Positions 55,195-64,000 of a stretch of 64,000 bases of DNA are shown one piece after another. The notes beneath the pieces are model-generated. The model made no database searches, was not told where the DNA came from, and worked only from the letters and a program-made list of their open reading frames with translations. Both the position numbers and the translations under genes were made by a program. The stretch spans positions 1-64,000 of the forward strand of contig CAWCZR010000018.1 of the NCBI GenBank assembly GCA_963800135.1, read 5' to 3'. The stretch comes from DASPSM01 sp963800135 (lineage in GTDB: Bacteria; Planctomycetota; Planctomycetia; Planctomycetales; Planctomycetaceae). Numbering within the stretch: position 1 is the stretch's first letter; each line of letters opens with the position of its first letter.

Positions 55195-56216
55195 TAAACG
55201 GCCGCCTTTGCGCTACGATGCCTGGCCAACAGCTCGGCAATCTGCACGGCGTTGGTGGCCGCCCCCTTGCGGAGGTTATCGCTCACGCACCAGAAGTTGA
55301 GGCCGTTGGGGTGCGACAGGTCGCGGCGGATGCGGCCGATGAACGTGTCGTCGCTGCCCGAGCATATCGAGGGCAGGGGATACTTGCCGTTGGGAGTATC
55401 GTCGATCACGCGGAGGCCAGGGAAGGCGGCAAACAGCCGGCGGGCCTCTTCCGGCGAGACAGGACGGGCCGTTTCCACCGTGATGCACTCGCTGTGGCAG
55501 TTGGCGACGGGAATGCGGACGCAGGTGGCGCTGATCTTGATCGAGTCGTCGCCCAAAATCTTGCGGGTCTCGTAGACCATCTTCATTTCTTCGCTCGTGT
55601 ATCCCTCTTCCTTCACGCCGCCGATCTGGGGGATGGCGTTGAAAGCGATCGGGTGCGCAAAGGCCCGGTACTGATAATCATGACCGTTGAGGTGCGACTT
55701 GGTCCCCTCGATCAGGTCCGTGTTTCCCTGCAACCCCGCGCCGCTGACGGCTTGATACGTGCTGACGATCACACGCACCACGCGGGCCGCGTCGTGCAGC
55801 GGCTTGAGCGCGAGGGCCATTTGCGTGGTCGAGCAGTTGGGGCTGGAGATGATGCCCGTCGCATTGAGGGCGGCTTCCGGGTTGATCTCGGGGATGACGA
55901 GCGCCACCTCGGGCCGCATGCGGAAATAGCCCGACTCGTCGATCACCGTGGCCCCGGCGGCGACGGCGCTCGGCAGGTAATCGCGGGCGACGTCGTCGGG
56001 TGTCGAGGAGATGACCAGGTCGACGCCGGCAAACGCGTCCTTTGTCAGCTCTTCGATCACGTAGTCGCGGCCGCGGAACGACAGCTTTCCGCCGGCGCTG
56101 CGCTTCGAGGCCAAAAAGCGGAACCGGCCGGCGGGAAATTCCCGCTCTTCCAACAGCTGCACCATGATGCGGCCCACGGCGCCGGTGGCGCCGACCAGGG
56201 CGACAGTCTCGAACAC
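55194..56216 (-). CDS. asd: Aspartate-semialdehyde dehydrogenase
   Basis: A 340-residue enzyme: N-terminal VALVGATGAVGRIMVQLLEE for NADP binding, the nucleophile Cys in ISSPNCSTTQMAL, SGAGLQGN and the late His in RIRRDLSHPNGLNFW region. Supplies aspartate semialdehyde for lysine, threonine and methionine. GTG at 56216 is preferred, with GGAG seven bases upstream, since the family starts there; the open frame begins at 56288. Confidence 0.94.
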   Translation of the reverse strand: MFETVALVGATGAVGRIMVQLLEEREFPAGRFRFLASKRSAGGKLSFRGRDYVIEELTKDAFAGVDLVISSTPDDVARDYLPSAVAAGATVIDESGYFRMRPEVALVIPEINPEAALNATGIISSPNCSTTQMALALKPLHDAARVVRVIVSTYQAVSGAGLQGNTDLIEGTKSHLNGHDYQYRAFAHPIAFNAIPQIGGVKEEGYTSEEMKMVYETRKILGDDSIKISATCVRIPVANCHSECITVETARPVSPEEARRLFAAFPGLRVIDDTPNGKYPLPSICSGSDDTFIGRIRRDLSHPNGLNFWCVSDNLRKGAATNAVQIAELLARHRSAKAAV

Positions 56217-56537
56217 TGAAATTCTCCGTTTTCTTAAGCGATTTCCGCGGATCGGCCTCATCTTAAGAGGTTTGGGGAAAGCCAGCAATCACAGCCGTCG
56301 ACGGCCGCTCGCGCGGCACGCCCGGCGAAACGTTCGCGGAGCCCGCGCTCCGCATGACAAACAATGCCGCGACGCGGCGCGCAAGGCGGCTGTCAACAAA
56401 AACGACACCGCCAAGTCCTCGACGGTTCGCGGCACGCCCCGATATACTTTGATACTTTGCAGACAAGCGGGCGTTTGCTTGGAACGACGCGTTCCGACTA
56501 CGTACATTCGTCGAAAACACAGCTCCGGATCGAGTTG

Positions 56538-57829
56538 ATGAAAATCTTAGTTGTGGGCAACGGAGGCCGCGAGCACGCGCTGGTCTACAAGCTGGCGCAG
56601 TCTCCCACGGTGACGCGCATCTACCTGCGCCGGGAAACGCCGGCACGGCCGACGAGCCGAATACCGAGAATCTCGACATCCGGGCCACCGACACGGCCCG
56701 CCTGCTCAAGTTCTGCAAGGCCGAAGAGATCGACCTGGCGGTGATCGGCCCCGAGGCGCCGCTGGTCCTGGGAATGGTCGACGCCTTTCGGGCCGCGGGC
56801 GTGTGCGTCTTTGGACCAACTCAGGCCGCCTCGGCCCTCGAAGCGAGCAAGGCCCACGCCAAGGAGATCATGCGCCTGGCGAACGTGCCGACGGCCGACT
56901 ACGCCGTCTTCGACGATCCGGCCGCGGCGACCGCCCACGTTGACGAGCGCAGCGAGCGGCCGCTCGTCGTCAAAGCCGACGGCCTGGCAGCGGGCAAAGG
57001 CGTGATTGTCTGTCAGAACCGACAGGAGGCTCTCGCCGCCATTCGTCACGCGATGGTCGACCTGGCGTTCGGCGACGCGGGCAGGCGGATCGTAATCGAA
57101 GAAGCTTTAGTCGGCGAAGAGGCGAGCATCCTCGCGATCGTCGACGGCAGCACGATCCTGCCGCTCGAGCCGGCGCAGGACCACAAAGCGGCCTACGACG
57201 ACGACCGCGGCCCCAACACGGGGGGGATGGGGGCCTATTCACCCACTCCGCTCGTCACGCCGGCCTTACTCGACGAAGTCATCGAAAAAGTGCTCGTGCC
57301 GATCGTCCACACCATGCGTCGCGAAGGCGAGCCGTTCGAGGGCATTTTGTACGCGGGGCTGATGATCACGTCGCAAGGCCCCAAGGTGCTCGAGTTCAAC
57401 GTCCGCTTCGGCGACCCCGAGGCGCAGCCCGTTCTGATGCGCTTGAAATCGGACCTCGCCCAGGTGCTGTTGGCCGCGGCCGAGGGACGGCTGAAAAAGT
57501 TGCCTCCGCTTGAGTGGGATCCGCGGCCGGCGGTCTGCGTGGTGATGGCGTCGAACGGTTATCCGGGCGACGTGAAAAAGGGCTATCCCATCCGCGGATT
57601 GGCGGAAGCCGCGCGCGTGCCGGACGTCAAAGTCTTTCACGCCGGCACGACGCGCCTGGGCGACCAGGTCGTCACTGACGGCGGGCGCGTGCTGGGAGTG
57701 ACGGCAGTCGGCGACACGATTGCCGACGCCAAGCTCCGCGCCTACCAGGCGGTGAAGTGTATCCGCTGGGAGGGAGCTTGGTGCCGCAAGGACATCTCCG
57801 ATAAAGCCCGCCGCACGGCGAGCGCCTAG
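56538..57829 (+). CDS. purD: Phosphoribosylamine-glycine ligase (one frameshift)
   Basis: About 430 residues of the GAR synthetase ATP-grasp family in purine synthesis. It starts MKILVVGNGGREHALVYKL; a shift near 56625 within the loop RIY..GNAGTADEPN is followed by AVIGPEAPLVLG, GPTQAASALEASKAHAKEIM, VVKADGLAAGKGVIV, DHKAAYDDDRGPNTGGMGAY and LEFNVRFGDPEAQ. The break falls in a universally conserved loop, so error is much more likely than inactivation. Monocistronic; divergent from asd. Confidence 0.94.
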
Positions 57830-57971
57830 CGACGCTTTCCTGATCGGCCTCGCACTTGCCGCGACGGCGTCGACATTTCAATCTCGCCTCCTTCCGACAG
57901 GGAGAGGGCAGGTGTGCAGGGTCTTTTTCACAGCGCGTGACTGATCGCGGACCAAACGGTCGCGTCCAAAA

Positions 57972-59525
57972 CTAACCCGCCGCTACCGCCCCACTGGCCT
58001 GCCACAGAACCGACGTCAGCTGCTCGAGCGACGTCGGCTTGGTCAGATGAAAATCGATGCCCGCTTCGCGGGAGCGGCGGCGATCTTCGTCCGTGCCGTA
58101 TCCGGTCAGCGCGATCAGCACGGGAGTATCTACGCCGTCGAACGCGCGGATGCGGCGGGCGACCTCATAGCCATTCATCCGGGGCATCGCGATGTCGAGG
58201 AACACGACCTCGGGCTTGTCGTCGCGAACCAAATCAAGGGCGGATTGACCGTCGTGGGCGAGCGTCACGTCCTGGCCGATTGCACGGAGCATCCGGGCCA
58301 GCGTCGTTGCCGATTCGTGCATGTCGTCGACGACGAGAATGCGCCGCCGCGGCAGCTCGGGCGTCGCGGTGCTCGGTGAAGTCTCAAACGAGCCGGCATC
58401 GCCGGGGACCGTCGGCAGCGTGATGACGAACTCGCTCCCCTGTCCGGGACCGGCGCTCTGCGCTTCGATCGAGCCGCCGTGCATTTCGATCAAGCGCTTG
58501 GCCAGCGTCAGGCCGATCCCCAGTCCGCCCTGAGACCGGTCGAGGGTTTGATCGACCTGTGCGAACATCTCGAAAATGCTCGCTAACTTCTCGGCCGGAA
58601 TGCCGCAGCCCGTGTCGCGAATCGAGACTTCCGCGCGGCCGTTGTCCGGCCGCACGGCCAGCGCGATTTGGCCCCCCTCCGGCGTGTACTTGGCCGCGTT
58701 GTGCAGCACGTTGCCGATGACCTGCGAGACCCGCGTGGCGTCCGCGTCGAGGAAGAGCGGTTCCTCCGGCAGCGCGATCTCCAACCGCTGCTTGTTCGCG
58801 GAGATGACCGGCCGCACCAATTCGACGGCCGTGTGCACGAGCGCCCGCAGCTCGACGCGGCTGGTCCGCAGCGAGATTTTGCCCTGGCTGATCCGCGATA
58901 CGTCGAGCAGGTCGTCGATCAGCCGAGTCATCTGGCGGACTTGCCGTTGCATCATGCCGCGAAGTTCCTGGAGTTGCGCCGGGTCCTCCTTCGCGAGGCC
59001 CCACACTTCGAGGGCGTTGCTCAGCGGGGCCAGCGGATTGCGCAGCTCGTGGGCCAGCGTGGCCAGGAATTCGTCTTTGCGGCGATCGGCCTCGCGCAGC
59101 CGCTCCACCAGGTAGAGCCGCTCTTGCGCCACGGCCAACCGCTCGCTCATCTCGCGTTCGAGCTGCCGCTGACGCTCAGCCACCCGCCCCCAGGCCCGCT
59201 GCAACCCTTCGCACAACAAGCCGACGGCGATGCCGCTGGCGGCGTAAACCATCATCCGCATCGTGTCGCTGCTGGAGGGGAGCGCGAACGAGTGCTTGGG
59301 ATTGGTGAAGAAAAACCGCTCATTCGCCAGGCAGATGCAGGTTGTCAGCAGGGACGGCTTCCAACCGCCGACCAGGCCGGCAATCAGCACGGCGAGCAAA
59401 AAGGCGAGCGAGGTGAAGAATCCGCGCAGCGGACTGTCGGTGCTGTAGCGCATCGCGAAGACGAGCGCCGACCCGAGAATTGCGATCAGGTATCCCCAGG
59501 CAGGATACCGGCGCGTCATCAGCAT
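57972..59525 (-). CDS. Hybrid sensor histidine kinase with C-terminal receiver
   Basis: A 517-residue protein. Residues 10-100 hold about four membrane helices of DUF4118 type (KdpD-like, with LANERFFFTNP). Then a coiled linker, HisKA (FLATLAHELRNPLAPL, phospho-His), HATPase (NVLHNAAKYTPEGG, IRDTGCGIPAEKL, GGLGIGLTLAKRLIEMHGG) and a receiver domain (ILVVDDMHES, phospho-Asp VVFLDIAMPRMNG, Lys in HLTKPTS). The membrane part has no large periplasmic sensor, so the signal may come from the membrane or cytoplasm. Partner unknown. Confidence 0.92.
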   Translation of the reverse strand: MLMTRRYPAWGYLIAILGSALVFAMRYSTDSPLRGFFTSLAFLLAVLIAGLVGGWKPSLLTTCICLANERFFFTNPKHSFALPSSSDTMRMMVYAASGIAVGLLCEGLQRAWGRVAERQRQLEREMSERLAVAQERLYLVERLREADRRKDEFLATLAHELRNPLAPLSNALEVWGLAKEDPAQLQELRGMMQRQVRQMTRLIDDLLDVSRISQGKISLRTSRVELRALVHTAVELVRPVISANKQRLEIALPEEPLFLDADATRVSQVIGNVLHNAAKYTPEGGQIALAVRPDNGRAEVSIRDTGCGIPAEKLASIFEMFAQVDQTLDRSQGGLGIGLTLAKRLIEMHGGSIEAQSAGPGQGSEFVITLPTVPGDAGSFETSPSTATPELPRRRILVVDDMHESATTLARMLRAIGQDVTLAHDGQSALDLVRDDKPEVVFLDIAMPRMNGYEVARRIRAFDGVDTPVLIALTGYGTDEDRRRSREAGIDFHLTKPTSLEQLTSVLWQASGAVAAG

Positions 59526-60013
59526 AAGCAGATTGTCCCGCTACTCCGGCCAAAAGCCTGTGCCCGCAATTTCTTGCGGCACTCGGGTCAATCGTAAACC
59601 CCCCAATGCAGCCTGTCGAGAACGCTTTGACCGGTGCCCCCGGCACGCATCGCGGACTGGACTCCGAAGGGGTTTCAGGCGGACCGCGCGCGTCCGCGAT
59701 CGAATCCCATCTGGAAGACGATTGACCGTCGCCAACCCCACCGGGGGAGCCTGCCTGAAGTCGCGGGACGCTCTGGGGGCTTTATCGACCGCGACGGCGA
59801 AGGCACACCGGATCTGAGAAGGTAGGCATTCAGATTGAGACAGCACACCGGGGAGTGACGGGCAAGCGTCGCGGCGGGCGAAATCGATGCCGCCGGAACG
59901 TGTTTTGCAACCGTCGCTAAGAAGGGTTTTACAGTCTCGCAATAACGCGCTTGCCGGCGGCCGGCCGCTGTTCCGCAAAATCACCGTTTTCGAGAAAGAA
60001 CGGAGAGCTTTCC
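59526..60013. other. Intergenic region between the kinase and the DUF892 gene
   Basis: About 490 nt carrying divergent promoters. CGGAGAGCTTTCC is the ribosome site of the DUF892 gene. Open frames here are shadows with unlikely composition; no repeat or structured RNA is evident. Confidence 0.4.
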
Positions 60014-60526
60014 ATGAACCTGTTTACCAGCATCGAATTCAACTCGCTCGAGGACCTGTTCATCGAGCAGATCGAAGACCTCTACGACGCCGAGAAGCGC
60101 CTGACGGAGGCACTTCCCAAGATGGCGGATGCCGCTCATTCGCCCGATCTGCGGAGCGCGTTTCAGACACACCTGCGGGAGACCGAAGGGCACGTCGTGC
60201 GGTTGGAACGCATTTTCCAGAAGCTGGGACGCAGTCCCGAGCGCGAAACGTGCGCGGCGATGAAAGGCCTGATCACCGAAGGCGAGCAGATGATCGGCGC
60301 GAAGGGCGACCCCTACGTGAAGGATGCCGCTTTGATCGCTGCCGCCCAGCGCGTCGAGCATTACGAGATTGCCGCTTACGGCACGGCCCGGACCTTCGCC
60401 CGCCAGCTCGGCCGCGAAGCCATTGCCAATGAGCTGCAAGAGACGCTCGACGAGGAGGGGAACGCCGACAAGATCCTGACCGAGATCGCCGAAAGCGTCG
60501 TCAACGTGAAGGCGCCCCACGCCTGA
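60014..60526 (+). CDS. Ferritin-like DUF892 (YciE/YciF-type) stress protein
   Basis: A 170-residue helical bundle: SLEDLFIEQIEDLYDAEKRL, HLRETEGHVVRLERIF, the central RVEHYEIAAYGTARTFA and a final LDEEGNADKILTEIAE carry the spaced Glu/His ligands of a ferritin-like di-iron site. YciF-type proteins are induced by osmotic and general stress. ATG at 60014 follows CGGAGAGCTTTCC. A hairpin CCACGCCT/AGGCGTGG covers the stop codon. A small basic protein gene follows. Confidence 0.9.
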   Translation: MNLFTSIEFNSLEDLFIEQIEDLYDAEKRLTEALPKMADAAHSPDLRSAFQTHLRETEGHVVRLERIFQKLGRSPERETCAAMKGLITEGEQMIGAKGDPYVKDAALIAAAQRVEHYEIAAYGTARTFARQLGREAIANELQETLDEEGNADKILTEIAESVVNVKAPHA

Positions 60527-60642
60527 AAACCAGGCGTGGAGAAAACAGACACGCGTCGCCGGTCGCGTTCCCGGATTGAATTGCAGTCCGGAAACGTGGC
60601 TGGCGCCAACGCGTACAAACCGATCCAATGAGGTAGTTTCCC

Positions 60643-60819
60643 ATGGCCAAGTACGGGTCCAAGGCAAAATCCGAAGTCAAAAATGCTCTTCATCGGAAGA
60701 AAAAGAGAACGCTCACGAGCGGGAAATCGCACAAGCGCGTAAAGAGCCGCAAACAGGCGATCGCCATCGGCCTGTCGAAAGCGCGCCAAAAGGGAGCGAA
60801 AGTCCCGCGGAAGAAGTAG
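60643..60819 (+). CDS. Small highly basic protein, DUF6496-like
   Basis: A 58-residue protein starting MAKYGSKAKSEVKNALHRKK; about 40% Lys or Arg, with SHKRVKSRKQAIAIGLSKARQKG in the second half broken by no acidic stretch. This last phrase (K-R-x-x-S-R-K-Q-A-I-A-I-x-L-S-x-A-R) defines the DUF6496-type family, often beside stress genes; DNA or RNA binding is plausible from charge only. Too short for common callers. ATG at 60643; 117 nt after the DUF892 gene. Confidence 0.8.
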   Translation: MAKYGSKAKSEVKNALHRKKKRTLTSGKSHKRVKSRKQAIAIGLSKARQKGAKVPRKK

Positions 60820-60854
60820 CAAGGCCCCGATCAAACCGCCTCAATACCCGGCGG

Positions 60855-62579
60855 TCAATATGCGACGGCCGCTCCGTCTTTGCGGGCTTCGGTCCCGCCG
60901 TGCAGCGTGCCGTGCTGCTGGTCGATCAGGATGCCTTCGTAGCCGGCGCCGCTGCCGCCGCGGACGACGTGGTGGCCTCGCTTGACCAGTTCGTCGAAGG
61001 TGGCCTGCGGAATGCCGCTTTCGACCGTGACCTTGCCCCCGGCCGCATCCATCTTGCCCCCGCTGGGTGATTGCGAGCCCGAATGGCTGGTGCGTCCCGC
61101 GTCTCCTGCGGCTTGCACATCCAGACCAAAATCGATGAGGTCGACGAGAACCTGCACCTGCCCTTGCGGCTGCAGGTCGCCCCCCATCACACCGAAGCAG
61201 AGCCACGGCTTGCCCTCTTTCGTGACGAACGCCGGAATAATCGTGTGAAAGGGACGCTTGTGGGGCTCGAGTGCGTTCCAGCTCCGGCCATCGAGCGAAA
61301 AGCCAGAGCCGCGGTTCTGCATCACGAAACCGACGTGGCCGGGCAGAATCCGCGAGCCGAAGTGGGCCGAATTGCTCTGGATCAACGAACAGCAGTTGCG
61401 GTCCTCGTCCACGACGCAAAGCAACGTCGTGTCGTGGCCGGCAGCGAGCAGGGGATCCCCCGCGGCGACGGACGTGGCCGCGCACCGCGGGTCGATCCGC
61501 TTGCGGCGATTTTCCGCGTAGGCCTTGGAGATCAACTCGGCGACGGGGAGCTTGTGAAACGCGGGGTCGGCGAAATACTTCGCCCGGTCCGCGTAGGCCA
61601 GCTTCTTGGCTTCGGTGAACAGATGCAGATAATCCGGACTGTGACGTCCCATCGAGCGGAGATCATAGCCCTCGAGGAAATTGAGCATCTCCAAAACGGC
61701 GATCCCTTGGCCGTTGGGCGGAAGCTCCCACACGTCGTAGCCGCGGCAGTTGGTCGAGACCGGCTCGACCCATTCGGAGGTGTGGTCGGCGAAATCCTTC
61801 AAGTCGAAAAACCCGTTGCGCTCCCGGCTGGCGGCGACGATTTGTTCGGCGATCGGGCCGCGATAAAAAGCGTCGCGACCCCGTTGGGCGATCAGGCGAT
61901 AGCTCGCGGCCAACTCGGGATTCTGGAAAATCTCGCCGATTTCGGGCGGCTGCCCCTTTGGACAATAGGTGGCGGTCATGCTCGGGTCGCGGCCGGGACG
62001 CGGCCAGCCGCGGTCGATGATCTCGCTGACCGGGAATCCTTCTTCCGCGTACTTGATGGCCGGCGCCGAGCTGCGCCAAGCTCATCGTGCCGAATCGCTG
62101 CCGCAGTTGGTCCCAACCATCGACGCAGCCGGGAACGGTCCACGAGTAAACCCCGGTGAGTCCGCGGACTCCGCGTGCGCAGGGCCTCGCGAGTCATTGC
62201 ATAAGGACTGCGGCCGCTGGCGTTCAGTCCGTAGAGTTTTTTGGTCTTGGCGTCCCAGTAAATGCAGAAGAGGTCGCCTCCCAAGCCGCACGAGCCCGGT
62301 TCCACGAGGCCGAGCATGGCATTGGTCGCGATGGCCGCATCGGCGGCAGTTCCGCCCCCCTTGAGGACATCGAGGCCAACCTCGGCGGCCAGCGGCTGCG
62401 CAGCACACGATGCCATGTCGGGCGACCGTAGCCGAGCGGCTCTGATGCGGATTCTTCGTGGGGCGATCGTACTCGCCGGTTCCCTGCGCTCTCAGTCGGC
62501 CGCTCGAGGCGATCTCCAACAGCACGACCGCAACGACCAACGCGACATGTGAGACGAAGGCACGAAAAAACTTCCGCAT
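60855..62579 (-). CDS. ggt: Gamma-glutamyltransferase family protein (three frameshifts)
   Basis: A signal peptide (VSHVALVVAVVLLEIAS) followed by about 540 residues of the Ntn-hydrolase family: VLKGGGTAADAAIATNAML, GSCGLGGDLFCIYWD, GVYSWTVPGCVDGWDQL, NGQGIAVLEMLNFLEGYD. The autoprocessing nucleophile is the Thr of GHDTTLLCVVDEDRN, and FVMQNRGSGFSLDG, PFHTIIPAFVTK and MGGDLQPQGQVQVL complete the small subunit. Frame shifts are near 62415, 62165 and 62060. Cleaves gamma-glutamyl compounds in the periplasm, or may act on cephalosporin-like amides. Ends with GTEARKDGAAVAY. Confidence 0.9.
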
Positions 62580-62849
62580 GCCGGGCTCCCTTAGCTCCAG
62601 ATGCTCGCTGCCCCAAGGACGTCCATGCTACAGCAGTTTTTTGCCAGTTTCCACGAGCGTCGAGCCTCGGCCGTTTGCTCAGGAGGCATCAGGACTGAGT
62701 GGCTCGACTCGCGAGAGAACTCCCTTCTCCCGAGTCGATTGGCTGTGTGACCAAGTGACCACCACTGTAGTTTTTGACGCGAGCCGGCAAGTCTGGACAA
62801 TCGCCGCGGGAAGAACTATCAACAAATGCGACCCTTTAAGGATTTCACA

Positions 62850-64000
62850 TGCCGAACTCCGAGCAATTCCCCCAAGAAGTTCCGGTGGTTGTGATCGGCG
62901 GCGGCCCCGCCGGATCAACCGTTTCGACACTGGTCGCTCAGAAAGGGCATCGCGTCGTCCTGTTCGAGCGCGACCATTTCCCCGATTCCATATCGGCGAG
63001 TCACTGATCCCGGAAACCTACTGGGTCCTGAAGCGGCTCAACATGCTCGACAAAATGAAGCAGAGCCAGTTCACCAAAAAGCACAGCGTGCAGTTCGTCG
63101 GGCAGAGCGGCCGGCTGTCGGAGCCATTTTATTTCCTCGATCACAAGCCGCACGAATGCTCGCAGACCTGGCAGGTGCTGCGGAGCGAGTTCGACAAAAT
63201 GATGCTCGACAACGCCCGCGAGCATGGCGTGGAAGTGCATGAAGGCGTGCACGTGCTCGAAGTGCTCTTCGAGGGGCAGAAGGCCGTCGGCGTAAAATTC
63301 TCTACGGAAGACGGCACCGTCAGCGAGATCCGCGCCCGCGTTGTCGTCGATGCCAGTGGCCAAGCAACGATGATCGCCGGCCGGCTGGGTTTGCGCGAGT
63401 GGGACAAGAGCCTGAGGAAGGGGGCCGTCTGGACGTATTGGAAAGGGGCCTACCGCGATACCGGACGCGACGAGGGAGCGACCATCGTCCTGCAGACGAA
63501 GGGCAAAAAGGGATGGTTCTGGTATATCCCCCTGCACAACGATGTGGTGAGCGTCGGCATCGTCGCCCCATTTGAAGAGCTTTTCAAAAACCGTGACGCC
63601 GAACACGATGCGATTTATTTCGAGCAGGTCGAGCTCTGTTCGGAAATCAAGCGGCGGATTTCCATGGGGATACGCTGCGACATCTTTCGCGTCGCCAAGG
63701 AATACTCGTACCGTGCCCGCGAAGCGGCCGGCGACGGTTGGGTCTGCGTGGGCGATGCGTTCGGCTTCCTCGACCCGCTTTATTCCTCCGGCGTGCTGCT
63801 GGCCCTCAAATCGGGAGAGCTGGCGGCCGACGCCATCTGCGAGGGGTTCGACCGGAATGACACCTCGGGCACCCAGCTCGGCAAGTGGGCCACCGATTTC
63901 AAGAAGGGAATGGACCGGATGCGGAAGCTCGTCGTCGAATACTACGAGGGCTTCAGCTTCGGCCGGTTCGTCAAACGCAATCCGGCCGAGAAAGGGAATC
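62850..64000 (+). CDS. FAD-dependent oxidoreductase, tryptophan-halogenase-like, cut by window end (one frameshift)
   Basis: At least 380 residues are present. MPNSEQFPQEVPVVVIGGGP then AGSTVSTLVAQKGHRVVLFE is the FAD Rossmann motif. A missing C in a CCCC run near 62978 shifts the frame; then FHIGESLIPETYWVL, LRSEFDKMMLDNAREHGVEV, VVDASGQATMIAGRLG and CVGDAFGFLDPLYSSGVLLAL follow, as in geranylgeranyl reductases and flavin halogenases. The halogenase WxWxIP is partly present as GWFWYIPL. Substrate unclear. ATG at 62850 follows AAGGATTTCAC. The 3' end lies beyond the window. Confidence 0.85.

Noticed and set aside
60517..60539. Hairpin over the DUF892 stop as a terminator
   Set aside because: Stem of eight pairs but no T tract; the downstream small basic gene is on the same strand, so termination there is doubtful.

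Overview
The window is about 62% G+C, gene dense, with weak operon spacing and many small exported or membrane stress proteins. Its gene content suggests a planctomycete, probably Pirellulales-like. This is inferred from the kind of genes present (accB-accC next to a diphosphate-type phosphofructokinase, tandem PDZ proteins, MmgE/PrpD, BNR sialidase, PQQ-propeller proteins, many family-less membrane proteins); there is no rRNA, tRNA or ribosomal protein to confirm it. About 30 reading-frame breaks are visible in 18 genes, including housekeeping genes (accC, leuD, purD). Several sit at C/G runs. Most therefore look like uncorrected indels in the assembly rather than real pseudogenes.

Layout. 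0-5.5 kb: DUF429-like nuclease-fold protein, P-loop protein, a broken DUF1624-type membrane protein, a YpeA-like acetyltransferase, small proteins and a class V aminotransferase. 5.5-8.8 kb: a badly broken surface/export protein, then a complete fluoride-resistance unit (crcB-type riboswitch with terminator, crcB/fluC, tandem DUF190). 8.8-15.4 kb: PQQ-propeller membrane protein, MmgE/PrpD, acpS, sialidase-like protein. 15.4-22.4 kb: M24 peptidase, accB, accC, PPi-type phosphofructokinase, then HD-GYP response regulator and acetate kinase on the other strand. 22.5-34 kb: a stress/envelope island: PDZ-PDZ protein with a metal-less Cu/Zn-SOD-like domain, two CsbD-type proteins, BrkB/YihY, AI-2E-type exporter, a run of short membrane-anchored proteins, DUF3309, ferritin-like protein. 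34-37 kb: a two-gene LigD system (phosphoesterase-ligase plus polymerase). 37-42 kb: leuC, leuD, SRPBCC protein, HtrA-type protease. 42-45.4 kb: response regulator, TatA, unknown protein. 45.6-53.9 kb: a probable biuret/triuret nitrogen-scavenging operon. 53.9-64 kb: lysA-asd, purD, hybrid histidine kinase, DUF892 protein, gamma-glutamyltransferase and an FAD halogenase-like oxidoreductase cut by the window end.

The most interesting system is the operon at 45.6-53.9 kb. Behind a good sigma-54-like -24/-12 element it encodes allophanate hydrolase, a BMP-type lipoprotein, two permeases, a protein very like biuret amidohydrolase BiuH, the double ATPase, and a second isochorismatase-fold hydrolase that is a candidate triuret hydrolase. 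Together they would import oligo-ureas and take triuret to biuret, allophanate, then ammonia and CO2, with no cyanuric acid hydrolase in view. Second in interest are the fluoride riboswitch, whose pseudoknot and terminator can be read base by base, and the PDZ protein with a SOD-like domain that has lost its histidine ligands.
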